64,000 nt of DNA. Source: Sulfurovum sp. (GTDB taxonomy: Bacteria; Campylobacterota; Campylobacteria; Campylobacterales; Sulfurovaceae). Below, piece after piece: positions 18,423-25,844 of the stretch (positions are counted from its first letter, which is position 1; each line of letters opens with the position of its first letter). Both the position numbers and the translations under genes were made by a program. Where the stretch lies: assembly GCA_026990595.1 (NCBI GenBank), contig JALXCZ010000049.1, positions 39,655-103,654 of the forward strand. The letters run 5' to 3'. A model generated the notes under the pieces. The model was not told where the DNA came from, made no database searches, and worked only from the letters and a program-made list of their open reading frames with translations.

Positions 18423-18905
18423 CTACTCTTCTTCTTTTTTAGTCGCAAGTGCCTGCAATCCAATAGTAAAGTTCTGAACCGGTGCATTCCATACATTAAG
18501 AAGCATACCAATAAGCTCATCTCTAGTAGGAAGTTTGGCCATAGCCATAATCGTATCCATACTAGCAACTTCACCCTGGATCAAACCAGTTTTGATTGCA
18601 AAACTATCTTTGAATTGAGTCGCAGCTTTGTCAGCGATCTTACAAGGTAAAACCTGTGTATCACCCCAAATTACAAGGTTAGTTTCTTTAAAATCCACAG
18701 CTTCACATCCTGCATTTTCCAATGCGATCATTGCTAGTCTGTTTTTAACAACTTTGACTTTAGTCTCTTCAGCTTTTGCAAGATTTCTTACAATCTCAAG
18801 ATTCTCAACAGTCATACCTTTGTAATCACAAACGATAATGGCACCAGCTTCTTTAAACTCTGCCGTCATCTCTGCAACTAGTTCTTCTTTTCTAGTTCTT
18901 GTCAT
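18423..18905 (-). CDS. rplJ: 50S ribosomal protein L10
   Basis: Base of the ribosomal stalk, binding L7/L12 dimers through its C-terminal helix. The start chosen is MTRTRKEELVAEM at 18905, with AGGAGACACT upstream, giving 160 residues; a longer in-frame extension to 18953 runs into the leader structure and is unlikely. The conserved TKVKVVKNRLAMIAL and GDTQVLPCKIADKAA-like segments are visible. It ends in KKEEE, characteristic of the family's acidic/basic tail. Autoregulation through its structured leader (18906-19078) is likely. Confidence 0.96.
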   Translation of the reverse strand: MTRTRKEELVAEMTAEFKEAGAIIVCDYKGMTVENLEIVRNLAKAEETKVKVVKNRLAMIALENAGCEAVDFKETNLVIWGDTQVLPCKIADKAATQFKDSFAIKTGLIQGEVASMDTIMAMAKLPTRDELIGMLLNVWNAPVQNFTIGLQALATKKEEE

Positions 18906-19078
18906 AGTGTCTCCTTCCGACCTTCTAACAGGGTATATGGACAGACCATACACATATATCTTTTCGGATATATTAATTAAGCTTTCGCCCCGGTTATCTT
19001 CAGTCTAAGATTATGAGTGGTAACCAGTTACCCTCAACAGAAAATTAAACTCTGTAATTTTCTGTTGAAACAACTAGG
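18906..19078 (-). promoter_or_regulatory. Structured leader of rplJ-rplL (L10 leader candidate)
   Basis: The minus-strand leader holds several hairpins: TCAACAGAAAATTA pairing perfectly with TAATTTTCTGTTGA (19034-19068), the palindrome GGTAAC-CA-GTTACC (19019-19032), an ATATATC/GATATAT stem and GTATGG/CCATAC just before the rplJ ATG. L10 or L10-L12 complexes repress their own operon through such leaders in many bacteria; that this one does so is inferred from position and structure. Confidence 0.5.
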
Positions 19079-19104
19079 AAAAAGACAGGAAATTCCTGTC
19101 TTTT
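19079..19104 (-). terminator. Intrinsic terminator/attenuator after rplA
   Basis: AAAAGACAGGAA and TTCCTGTCTTTT form a near-perfect stem with almost no loop, followed on the minus strand by a short T-run. It lies 14 bases after the rplA stop and before the rplJ leader, so it probably partly ends the rplK-rplA transcript or regulates read-through into rplJL-rpoBC. Confidence 0.6.
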
Positions 19105-19117
19105 ATAAAGTTAAAAT

Positions 19118-19822
19118 TTATTTAATATCCATGACTTCTGTTGTATCAAGCGTGATTGACGGGCTCATCGTCAATGAAATTGCTGCATTGCTTATAAATC
19201 TACCTTTGGCAGATGCGGGCTTTGCTTTATTAATAGTCTCAAGAAGTGTATTGAAGTTTTCTCTGATTTTTTCAATATCAAATGAAATTTTTCCAATACC
19301 GGCATGAATGTTACCTTTTTTATCTACTCTAAAGTTGACCTGTCCACCTTTTGCATTCTCAACAGCTTTAGCAACATCCATCGTTACTGTACCTGTTTTA
19401 GGATTTGGCATAAGACCTTTTGGTCCAAGTACTCTTGCAACTTTACCAAGTACACCCATCATATCCGGTGTTGATATCACGATATCAAAATCAATATTCC
19501 CTGCTTGAATTTGCTCAATAAGTTCATCTGAACCTACAAGATCAGCACCTGCAGCTTTTGCTTCGTCTGCTTTAGCATCTTTTGCAAAGACTGCTACTCT
19601 TACTTTTTTACCAGTTCCATTTGGAAGAACAACTGATCCTCTTACCATTTGATCTGCATGTCTTGGGTCAACATTGAGGTTTAGCGCTACTTCAACTGTT
19701 TCATCAAATTTTGCTGATTTAAGATCTTTAAGTGTGCTCATTGCTTCATCAACACTATACTCTTTGGTTGCATCTACTTTTTTAAGTAGAGCTTCTCTTC
19801 TTTTACTTACTTTTTTTGCCAT
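19118..19822 (-). CDS. rplA: 50S ribosomal protein L1
   Basis: 23S rRNA-binding protein of the mobile L1 stalk and translational repressor of the rplKA operon in other bacteria. Two adjacent ATGs are present; the second (19822, [13 protein letters not shown]) is better spaced from GGAG and gives 234 residues. The L1 signature [17 protein letters not shown] is intact, as is the C-terminal [12 protein letters not shown]. It follows rplK closely and is followed by a strong hairpin (19079-19104). Confidence 0.97.
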   Translation of the reverse strand: MAKKVSKRREALLKKVDATKEYSVDEAMSTLKDLKSAKFDETVEVALNLNVDPRHADQMVRGSVVLPNGTGKKVRVAVFAKDAKADEAKAAGADLVGSDELIEQIQAGNIDFDIVISTPDMMGVLGKVARVLGPKGLMPNPKTGTVTMDVAKAVENAKGGQVNFRVDKKGNIHAGIGKISFDIEKIRENFNTLLETINKAKPASAKGRFISNAAISLTMSPSITLDTTEVMDIK

Positions 19823-19891
19823 CATTTTCTCCGCTTTCTATGCTCCCACATTTTTTAAATCATGTGGTATAAGATTATCTTTAACTTAAGA

Positions 19892-20317
19892 TTAGTCTAC
19901 TATCTCAACACCCATACTTCTACAAGTTCCGGCAATAATATTTGCTGCCATCTCTTTATCATTTGTATTCATATCAACAATTTTTCTCTCAATAATCTCA
20001 TCAAGTTTTGCTTTTGTGATCGTTCCAACTTTGTTAAGAAGAGGATTGTCTGTACCTTTTTTCAGCCCAGCTGCTTTCAAAATAAGCTCACTTGCAGGTG
20101 GCTGCTTTGTCTCCATTGTAAAACTTTTATCTGCATATACAGTTACGATCACTGGAACTTTAAATCCCATCTGATCTTTTGTTTTCTCATTAAACGCTTT
20201 ACAAAACTCCATAATGTTTACACCACGTTGTCCAAGTGCTGGACCTACCGGTGGTGATGGATTTGCAGCACCAGCTGGGATCATCATTTTAAACTTTTCA
20301 GCTATTTTTTTTGCCAT
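19892..20317 (-). CDS. rplK: 50S ribosomal protein L11
   Basis: Binds the GTPase-associated centre of 23S rRNA and is needed for RelA activation in other bacteria. 141 residues. The N-terminal proline-rich linker [20 protein letters not shown] and the C-terminal RNA-binding signature ending [12 protein letters not shown] are present. The operon order nusG-rplK-rplA is the standard bacterial one, with 35 bases to nusG. Confidence 0.97.
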   Translation of the reverse strand: MAKKIAEKFKMMIPAGAANPSPPVGPALGQRGVNIMEFCKAFNEKTKDQMGFKVPVIVTVYADKSFTMETKQPPASELILKAAGLKKGTDNPLLNKVGTITKAKLDEIIERKIVDMNTNDKEMAANIIAGTCRSMGVEIVD

Positions 20318-20352
20318 CTGTTCTTCCTTTGTTTGATTTAACCGCTATACGG

Positions 20353-20883
20353 TTATATTATTTTTTCTACTTGTGTGTAGAGAATTTCAACTGGTGTATT
20401 TCTACCAAAAATTGAAACATTTAACTTCAATTTACCATGGTCAAGATCATACTCTTCGACCATTCCTGTAAAGTTCGCGAATGGTCCGTCAATAATACGT
20501 ACCATTTCACCTGTTTCAAAATCAACTTTAGGTCTAGGTGCAGCTTTTTGCTCCATCTTGTCTAAAATCACTTTGATATCTGCTTCACTTAAAGCAGTAG
20601 GTGTCTTTTGTTCACCGATAAATCTAGATACTCTTGGCAAAGATTGTATCTTATGCCAAAGATCAGTATCCAGGTCTATATGTGCGAAAGCATACCCTGA
20701 GTAGAGTGTACGTTCAGTAATTTTCTTCTCACCATTTTTAACTTCAATTACTTCTTCGGTAGGAACTACAATACGTTCAACTTTCTCTTCGATACCGTGA
20801 TCAAGGACTAGTTGTTCAATTGCTCTTTTTACTGATTGTTCAGAACCTGAATATGTTTGGATTGCATACCATTGAAAAGCCAT
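20353..20883 (-). CDS. nusG: Transcription termination/antitermination protein NusG
   Basis: Universal RNA polymerase-associated elongation factor that links polymerase to Rho or the ribosome. 176 residues: the NGN domain (WYAIQTYSGSEQSVKRAI, then YAFAHIDLDTDLWHKI and PRVSRFIGEQ) and the C-terminal KOW domain (GEMVRIIDGPFANFTGMVEE). It follows secE by 8 bases, the usual secE-nusG pairing. Confidence 0.97.
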   Translation of the reverse strand: MAFQWYAIQTYSGSEQSVKRAIEQLVLDHGIEEKVERIVVPTEEVIEVKNGEKKITERTLYSGYAFAHIDLDTDLWHKIQSLPRVSRFIGEQKTPTALSEADIKVILDKMEQKAAPRPKVDFETGEMVRIIDGPFANFTGMVEEYDLDHGKLKLNVSIFGRNTPVEILYTQVEKII

Positions 20884-20891
20884 TGTCTATC

Positions 20892-21071
20892 CTATAAAAC
20901 TGATGATACGATTGATGACATCATGAGGTCAACCAACGCTAAAAATATTGATATTACAGTTACTACGAGAATAACTGCTAAAAATGCTTGTCTTACTTGT
21001 ACTTTTGTTGGAAATATTACTTTATGGATCTCCGCTTTCGCGTTTGCAATAAATGTTGAAATTTTTCCCAT
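20892..21071 (-). CDS. secE: Preprotein translocase subunit SecE
   Basis: Essential small subunit of the SecYEG translocon. Starting at MGKISTFIANAKAEIHKV (ATG 21071) gives 59 residues: the amphipathic helix with IHKVIFPTKVQVRQAF and one transmembrane helix (AVILVVTVISIFLALVDLM). This is the short single-span form common in Campylobacterota. A longer in-frame start at 21149 would read through the adjacent tRNA-Trp and is rejected. The gene begins 18 bases after the tRNA. Confidence 0.95.
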   Translation of the reverse strand: MGKISTFIANAKAEIHKVIFPTKVQVRQAFLAVILVVTVISIFLALVDLMMSSIVSSVL

Positions 21072-21088
21072 GTCTGTTACCTTTGTTA

Positions 21089-21164
21089 TGGCAGGCCAAG
21101 AGGGACTCGAACCCCCGGCACCTGGTTTTGGAGACCAGTGCTCTACCAACTGAGCTATTGGCCT
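21089..21164 (-). tRNA. tRNA-Trp (CCA anticodon)
   Basis: The minus strand folds as a standard cloverleaf: acceptor AGGCCAA pairs with TTGGCCT, the D-arm contains AGCTCAGTTGGTAGAGC, the anticodon loop is CTCCAAA with CCA anticodon, the T-loop is GGTTCGAGTCC, and 3' CCA is encoded. 76 nt. Embedded between rpmG and secE, so it is probably processed out of a tuf-rpmG-tRNA-secE-nusG transcript. Confidence 0.97.
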
Positions 21165-21186
21165 AAAAATAAAGAGCCAAAGCTTG

Positions 21187-21339
21187 TTACAGCTTCATCT
21201 CTTTATGAACAGTGTGTTCTTTACACCACTTACAGTATTTCTTAAGTGCAAGTTTCTCTGTTGTTGTTTTTTTGTTTTTAGTTGTGTGATAATTACGTCT
21301 TGTACATTTCTCACAGCCTAAGTGAACAGTTTCTCTCAT
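21187..21339 (-). CDS. rpmG: 50S ribosomal protein L33
   Basis: Small large-subunit ribosomal protein, 50 residues. The sequence starts [20 protein letters not shown] and continues with [20 protein letters not shown]. The four cysteines (CEKC and CKWC) form the zinc ribbon of the zinc-binding L33 form. AGGAGATAAC precedes the ATG. It lies between tuf and tRNA-Trp, the conserved Campylobacterota order tuf-rpmG-trnW-secE-nusG. Confidence 0.96.
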   Translation of the reverse strand: MRETVHLGCEKCTRRNYHTTKNKKTTTEKLALKKYCKWCKEHTVHKEMKL

Positions 21340-21360
21340 TGTTATCTCCTATGATAAGTG

Positions 21361-21383
21361 AGCAAGAGAACAAGTCTCTTGCT
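21361..21383 (-). promoter_or_regulatory. Hairpin between tuf and rpmG
   Basis: AGCAAGAGA and TCTCTTGCT form a perfect 9-bp stem with a 5-base loop, 9 bases after the tuf stop. No U-tract follows on the minus strand, so a 3'-end stabiliser or processing site is more likely than a terminator; it could help keep tuf mRNA in excess over the downstream genes. Confidence 0.5.
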
Positions 21384-21391
21384 GTGTTTTA

Positions 21392-22600
21392 CTAAGCAAT
21401 AATCTTAGAAACAACACCAGCACCAACAGTTCTACCACCTTCACGGATAGCGAATTTAGTACCTTCATCAAGTGCAACTGGAGCAATAAGTTCAACATTG
21501 ATTTTAACGTTATCACCTGGCATAACCATTTCAGTACCTTCTTGAAGCTTAACTGAACCAGTTACATCTGTTGTACGTACATAAAACTGTGGTCTATAGT
21601 TATCAAAGAATGGAGTGTGTCTACCACCTTCTTCTTTAGTAAGAACATAGATTTCAGCTTCAAATTGAGTATGTGGAGTGATTGAACCCGGTTTACAAAG
21701 AACCATACCTCTTTGTACCGCTTCTTTATCGATACCACGGATAAGAACACCACAGTTATCACCGGCAATACCACAATCCATCTCTTTACGGAACATTTCA
21801 ACACCGGTTACGGTTGTTTTTTGAGTATCTTTAAGACCAACGATTTCAACTTCGTCACCAACACATACTTGACCACGATCAACTTTACCAGTTACAACTG
21901 TACCACGACCTTGGATAGTAAAGATATCTTCGATTGCCATTAGGAAATCTTTATCTGTTTCTCTTTTTGGTTCAGGGATGTATGCATCAACTTCATCCAT
22001 AAGTGTATAGATTTTTTCTGACCACTCACCAGCTGTTCCAGCTTTTGCTTCTTCAAGCGCTTTGAATGCAGAACCGGCTACGATTGGTGTATCATCACCC
22101 GGGAAATCGTACTCAGAAAGAAGTTCACGTACTTCCATCTCTACAAGCTCTAACATCTCTTCTTTATCTTCATCATCAAGTTGATCTTCTTTGTTCAAGA
22201 ATACAACGATATATGGTACACCTACTTGCTTAGAAAGAAGGATGTGCTCTCTAGTTTGAGCCATTGGTCCATCTGTTGAAGCAATAACAAGAATAGCACC
22301 GTCCATTTGAGCAGCACCGGTAATCATGTTTTTAACGTAATCCGCGTGACCTGGACAGTCAACGTGAGCATAGTGTCTACTATCTGTTTCGTACTCTACG
22401 TGAGAAGTAGCAATTGTAATTCCTCTTTCTCTCTCTTCTGGAGCATTATCAATTTGATCATAATCCATAGTTGCTTGACCATTTTTAAGCCCTAAACACA
22501 TTGTGATTGCAGCTGTTAATGTAGTTTTTCCGTGGTCAACGTGACCGATAGTACCGATGTTAACGTGCGGTTTCGTACGTTCAAATTTTTCTTTAGCCAT
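21392..22600 (-). CDS. tuf: Elongation factor Tu
   Basis: GTPase that delivers aminoacyl-tRNA to the ribosome; 402 residues. GTPase motifs: GHVDHGKT at residues 19-26, [12 protein letters not shown] and NKEDQLDD. The C-terminal domain motif [24 protein letters not shown] is intact in pieces (for example [13 protein letters not shown]). Only one tuf is seen here and it is unlinked to fusA. A promoter with TATAAT lies 38 bases upstream, giving the gene its own start in addition to read-through from the tRNA cluster. Confidence 0.98.
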   Translation of the reverse strand: MAKEKFERTKPHVNIGTIGHVDHGKTTLTAAITMCLGLKNGQATMDYDQIDNAPEERERGITIATSHVEYETDSRHYAHVDCPGHADYVKNMITGAAQMDGAILVIASTDGPMAQTREHILLSKQVGVPYIVVFLNKEDQLDDEDKEEMLELVEMEVRELLSEYDFPGDDTPIVAGSAFKALEEAKAGTAGEWSEKIYTLMDEVDAYIPEPKRETDKDFLMAIEDIFTIQGRGTVVTGKVDRGQVCVGDEVEIVGLKDTQKTTVTGVEMFRKEMDCGIAGDNCGVLIRGIDKEAVQRGMVLCKPGSITPHTQFEAEIYVLTKEEGGRHTPFFDNYRPQFYVRTTDVTGSVKLQEGTEMVMPGDNVKINVELIAPVALDEGTKFAIREGGRTVGAGVVSKIIA

Positions 22601-22637
22601 GCTTTTCTCCTAGCGTAAATGTTTTTATAAAGGCAGT

Positions 22638-22663
22638 ATTATACCCAAATCTTCTTAAGTCAA
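22638..22663 (-). promoter_or_regulatory. tuf promoter
   Basis: On the minus strand TTGACT (22663-22658) and GGG-TATAAT (22643-22638) face tuf. The spacing of 14 is short for a sigma-70 pair, so the extended -10 is probably the main element. It lies between tRNA-Thr(GGT) and tuf. Confidence 0.6.
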
Positions 22664-22723
22664 TATTAACCTATATGGACAGGAGTATAGTATCGTTACT
22701 ACACACTTGTCCATACTTGGTTC

Positions 22724-22798
<75 letters not shown>

Positions 22799-22948
22799 AC
22801 TTTTGTTTATTGTGTGTTTGCTATTTAATATATTTAGTATATAGGTTAGATTTTTTTAGCCTATCCCTAAAAATAATAAATAAAATGTGAAGCTTTTCAA
22901 TGTGAAGTAGTTAGTGTTAAGTACATAATTCACACAGCTCCCAGTTTA

Positions 22949-23024
22949 TGGAGCGGGCGAAGGGATTCGAACCCTCGACAGCCTGCTTGGAAGGCAGGAA
23001 CTCTAGCCACTGAGCTACGCCCGC
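22949..23024 (-). tRNA. tRNA-Gly (TCC anticodon)
   Basis: Minus-strand cloverleaf of 76 nt: acceptor GCGGGCG pairs with CGCCCGC, anticodon arm CCTGCCTTCCAAGCAGG with TCC, T-loop GGTTCGAATCC, 3' CCA encoded at 22949-22951. Second-last in the Thr-Tyr-Gly-Thr cluster. Confidence 0.97.
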
Positions 23025-23052
23025 GTCGTTTCTTTATGCAACTTAACAGAGA

Positions 23053-23137
<85 letters not shown>

Positions 23138-23190
23138 ACGATATTTGCTTGTTGTTATTACTGGTACAAACACTGATAATTATATTTCTA

Positions 23191-23267
23191 TGGAGCTGGT
23201 AAAGGGACTCGAACCCCCGACCTGCTGATTACAAATCAGCTGCTCTAGCCAGCTGAGCTACACCAGC
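23191..23267 (-). tRNA. tRNA-Thr (TGT anticodon)
   Basis: Minus-strand cloverleaf of 77 nt: acceptor GCTGGTG, anticodon arm GCTGATTTGTAATCAGC with TGT, T-loop GGTTCGAGTCC, 3' CCA at 23191-23193. It is first in the tRNA cluster, directly behind a strong promoter. Confidence 0.97.
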
Positions 23268-23305
23268 ACCATCATTAAAAGATGTTACACTTAAAATGGA
23301 CGGGA

Positions 23306-23334
23306 ATTATAGACAAAAATATTTTAAAAGTCAA
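23306..23334 (-). promoter_or_regulatory. Strong promoter of the tRNA-tuf cluster
   Basis: Minus strand: TTGACT (23334-23329), a 17-base spacer, and TATAAT (23311-23306), a near-consensus sigma-70 promoter. It lies 39 bases ahead of tRNA-Thr(TGT), so transcription should start about 30 bases upstream of the tRNA. It is the best promoter seen in the window. Confidence 0.8.
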
Positions 23335-23419
23335 GGATTTTTAGAAAAAAAATCAAAATTCCTCTTTTTTAGCCAATTTCTATAGAATACAGACATATTT
23401 ACAGAAGGATATCTCTTTA

Positions 23420-24157
23420 ATGAAAATACTATTGGCACCCAGCGAAACAAAAACATCTGGCGGAACAGAGCCATTCAAATTGGAAAATCTACTTTTTGAA
23501 GATCTGCTACCTCATCGTACACAACTTTTACATTACTATATGAATATTTTGCAAAAGGGGGATATGGTAACACTTTCTACCATGTTTGGGCTCAAAAAAG
23601 AAGCAGATATTCTAAGACATAAACGTGACATTATCCATGAACCTGCCATGAAAGCTATTGAACGTTACACGGGTGTGGCTTTTGATTACTTAAATTACAG
23701 TGAGCTTGATGAAGATGCCCAAATATACCTACATAATAACCTGCTGATCTTCTCAAATCTGTTTGGTATACTCAAAGCCAATGACAACATCCCAGAATAC
23801 CGGCTGCAACAAGGTAAATCAATAGGTGACATCAAACCAGAACAGTTCTACAAACCTCTGCTGCAAGAACGTTTGGACAACTATCTTGAAGGAGAAGATA
23901 TCTTGGACATACGTGCAGGCTTCTATGACAAATACTACAAACCTACCTTACCTTACACCACACTCAAATTCATCAAAGAGGGTAAAGTAGTGAGTCACTG
24001 GGCAAAAGCCTACAGGGGTATCGTCTTAAGAGAGATAGCAAAAGCAGGTATCACTTCTTTAAAAGATTTTATGAAACTCCCTATAGAAGGATTGAGTATT
24101 TATGAGATACAGACCAAGAAAAATAAGACTGAGATCATTTACATTATAGACAATTAA
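23420..24157 (+). CDS. yaaA: YaaA (DUF328) family peroxide-stress protein
   Basis: 245 residues matching the YaaA/UPF0246 family: it opens MKILLAPSETKTSGG (the family's KxLxPSETK-type start) and has ALERYTGVAFDYL-like sequence (AIERYTGVAFDYLNYSELD) and LLIFSNLFGILKANDNIPEYRL. E. coli YaaA binds DNA and limits free intracellular iron during peroxide stress; this role is transferred from family knowledge. The start has AGAAGGATATC. It faces away from the tRNA cluster promoter. Confidence 0.88.
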   Translation: MKILLAPSETKTSGGTEPFKLENLLFEDLLPHRTQLLHYYMNILQKGDMVTLSTMFGLKKEADILRHKRDIIHEPAMKAIERYTGVAFDYLNYSELDEDAQIYLHNNLLIFSNLFGILKANDNIPEYRLQQGKSIGDIKPEQFYKPLLQERLDNYLEGEDILDIRAGFYDKYYKPTLPYTTLKFIKEGKVVSHWAKAYRGIVLREIAKAGITSLKDFMKLPIEGLSIYEIQTKKNKTEIIYIIDN

Positions 24158-24167
24158 AAGGAACCCT

Positions 24168-24266
24168 ATGCGACTCCCAAGTGAAGAAACACTTTATAAG
24201 ATCATGATCTTTCTTCTTGTGCTTATGGTGATCCTTGGTATATTCTTTGATACGGATTATGCTTAA
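24168..24266 (+). CDS. 32-residue single-span membrane peptide
   Basis: ATG 24168 with an AAAAGGAACCC ribosome binding site, 10 bases after yaaA. The peptide starts MRLPSEETLYK, continues with a hydrophobic helix IMIFLLVLMVILGIFF and ends DTDYA. The layout (polar N-terminus, one transmembrane span, acidic tail) resembles small regulatory or assembly membrane peptides. Function unknown; it probably shares the yaaA transcript. It is too short to be certain without conservation data. Confidence 0.5.
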   Translation: MRLPSEETLYKIMIFLLVLMVILGIFFDTDYA

Positions 24267-24338
24267 ATTATTTTTATAATCATTCCACTTTTAACCTACT
24301 TTTCGTTATTCTGCATTATTAATATACAGGAGAAAATA

Positions 24339-24626
24339 ATGACAATCACGAAACGTGTAACATTTATAGCAAAAGAGGGATGCGAAGAAAAAATGAAAGA
24401 GCTTCTCTCAGCCATGGTGATACCAAGCAAAGCAGAAAAGGGTGTCATTTTTTATGAGATTTTCCAATATAAAGACAACCCAAGAAAATTTATGGCGTAT
24501 GAGAGCTGGGAAGATGAGGCTGCACTGGATGGGCATAAAGCTTCAGAACACTATGCAGTCTATAAGTCCAGCTATGAGCCGTACTGTGAGCATAAATATA
24601 CCGATGAACTCGAAGTATTGGGATAA
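24339..24626 (+). CDS. ABM-fold monooxygenase (YgiN/LsrG-like)
   Basis: 95-residue antibiotic-biosynthesis-monooxygenase domain protein: KRVTFIAKEGCEEKMKELL at the start, then GVIFYEIFQYKDNPRKFMAY and SWEDEAALDGHKASEHYAVY, the standard alpha-beta order. The family includes quinol monooxygenase YgiN and the phospho-AI-2 isomerase LsrG. Because it stands 3 bases before a class II aldolase and upstream of lsrK, an LsrG-like role is attractive but only inferred from context. Strong AGGAGAAAATA ribosome binding site. Confidence 0.8.
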   Translation: MTITKRVTFIAKEGCEEKMKELLSAMVIPSKAEKGVIFYEIFQYKDNPRKFMAYESWEDEAALDGHKASEHYAVYKSSYEPYCEHKYTDELEVLG

Positions 24627-24629
24627 ACT

Positions 24630-25778
24630 TTGAAAAACCTATGGAATGAAGAGGAAGCAAAGCAATGTAAAACAGACTTGGATCTACGGGTTTACTCCTC
24701 CAATCTTTTGGGACAGAGTGATGCACTGGTACTTCACGGAGGAGGCAACACCTCAGTCAAAAGCAAAGTCAATGGTGAAGAGATACTCTTTGTCAAAGGG
24801 AGTGGATGGGATCTGGTCTCTATTAAAGCTGAAGGCTTTGCCCCTGTGAAGATGTCTACTCTTTTAGAGATGGCAACACTGAACAGCCTTAGTGATACCG
24901 ATATGGTAGCAGGACAAAAGTCCGCAATGATAGATAAAAATGCGCCCAATCCTTCCGTAGAGGCTATCTTGCATGCGCTCATCCCTTTTAAGGTGGTGGA
25001 TCATACCCATGCTGATGCCATAGTGACCATAAGCAATTCCAGGCAGGGCAAGAAGCACATAGAAAAACTTTTTCCGGATTTTCTCATTGTACCTTATGTC
25101 ATGCCCGGGTTTGTACTGGCACAGAAAATCCATGGGATGACCAAAGAGGGATTTGATTGGGAGAGATGCGAAGGGATCATTCTGCATCATCATGGTATCT
25201 TTACCTTTGATGATGATGCGAAGAGGTCGTATGATAAGATGATAGAAGCAGTAAGTAAGGCAGAACTCTTTTTAGAAAAAAATACCAAAGTAATGCTCGA
25301 AGAGATCGAACCTGCAAAATTCGATATTAATGGATTAAATATAGATAAATTTATGCATATCAACCAGACTCCTCTGGCTATACATTATGCTTCACAGGAC
25401 GATCTAAGAGCCAAGGTAACGCGTGGTGTATTGACTCCTGAACATATTATCCGAACCAAGCGCATACCTTTGGTTGTTGAAGATGGTAATATAGAGGATG
25501 CTTTAAAACATTTCAAGGTAGCTTACGAAGCATATTTTAATGCGTACAGAACGGATGAGATCATGTTAGATCCCAATCCCAAATATGCCGTCATTAAAAA
25601 TTTTGGAGTAATCACTTTTGGCAAAACACAAAAAGAAGCAGATGTCATCAATGATATTGTAGCACATACAATGATGGCAGTACTGCGTGCAGACAGACTG
25701 GGAGGGTATCAGAGTATCTCTATACCAGAGAGTTTTGCTATGGAGTACTGGGAACTTGAGCAGGCAAAATTGAAATAA
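24630..25778 (+). CDS. Class II aldolase/adducin family protein
   Basis: 382 residues resembling the aldolase half of RhaD-type bifunctional aldolase/dehydrogenases. LHGGGNTSVKSK (about residues 35-46) is the phosphate-binding GGNxS loop, and VDHTHADAI and ILHHHGIF supply zinc-binding histidines. By family it should cleave or form C-C bonds in phosphorylated sugars. It starts with TTG at 24630, 3 bases after the ABM gene, with GGGATAAACT in front. Located just before lsrK, it could act on phosphorylated DPD/AI-2 or a related ketose; no substrate can be read from the sequence. Confidence 0.82.
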   Translation: MKNLWNEEEAKQCKTDLDLRVYSSNLLGQSDALVLHGGGNTSVKSKVNGEEILFVKGSGWDLVSIKAEGFAPVKMSTLLEMATLNSLSDTDMVAGQKSAMIDKNAPNPSVEAILHALIPFKVVDHTHADAIVTISNSRQGKKHIEKLFPDFLIVPYVMPGFVLAQKIHGMTKEGFDWERCEGIILHHHGIFTFDDDAKRSYDKMIEAVSKAELFLEKNTKVMLEEIEPAKFDINGLNIDKFMHINQTPLAIHYASQDDLRAKVTRGVLTPEHIIRTKRIPLVVEDGNIEDALKHFKVAYEAYFNAYRTDEIMLDPNPKYAVIKNFGVITFGKTQKEADVINDIVAHTMMAVLRADRLGGYQSISIPESFAMEYWELEQAKLK

Positions 25779-25780
25779 CC

Positions 25781-25820
25781 CTTCGACAAGCTCAGGAAAA
25801 GATGGCTGAGCTTGTCAAAG
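25781..25820. repeat. Palindromic repeat CTTCGACAAGCTCAG / CTGAGCTTGTCAAAG
   Basis: 15-base arms (25781-25795 and 25806-25820, one mismatch) with a 10-base loop, filling the gap between the aldolase and lsrK. The arm sequence resembles a dispersed REP-like palindrome I have seen in many unrelated bacterial genomes. It may act as an mRNA hairpin separating expression of the two genes. Confidence 0.65.
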
Positions 25821-25844
25821 CCAAATAATAAAACAGGAAAGATC

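Noticed and set aside
20892..21149. Longer secE starting at 21149
   Set aside because: The extra 26 residues would be translated from tRNA-Trp; the ATG at 21071 gives the normal SecE start.
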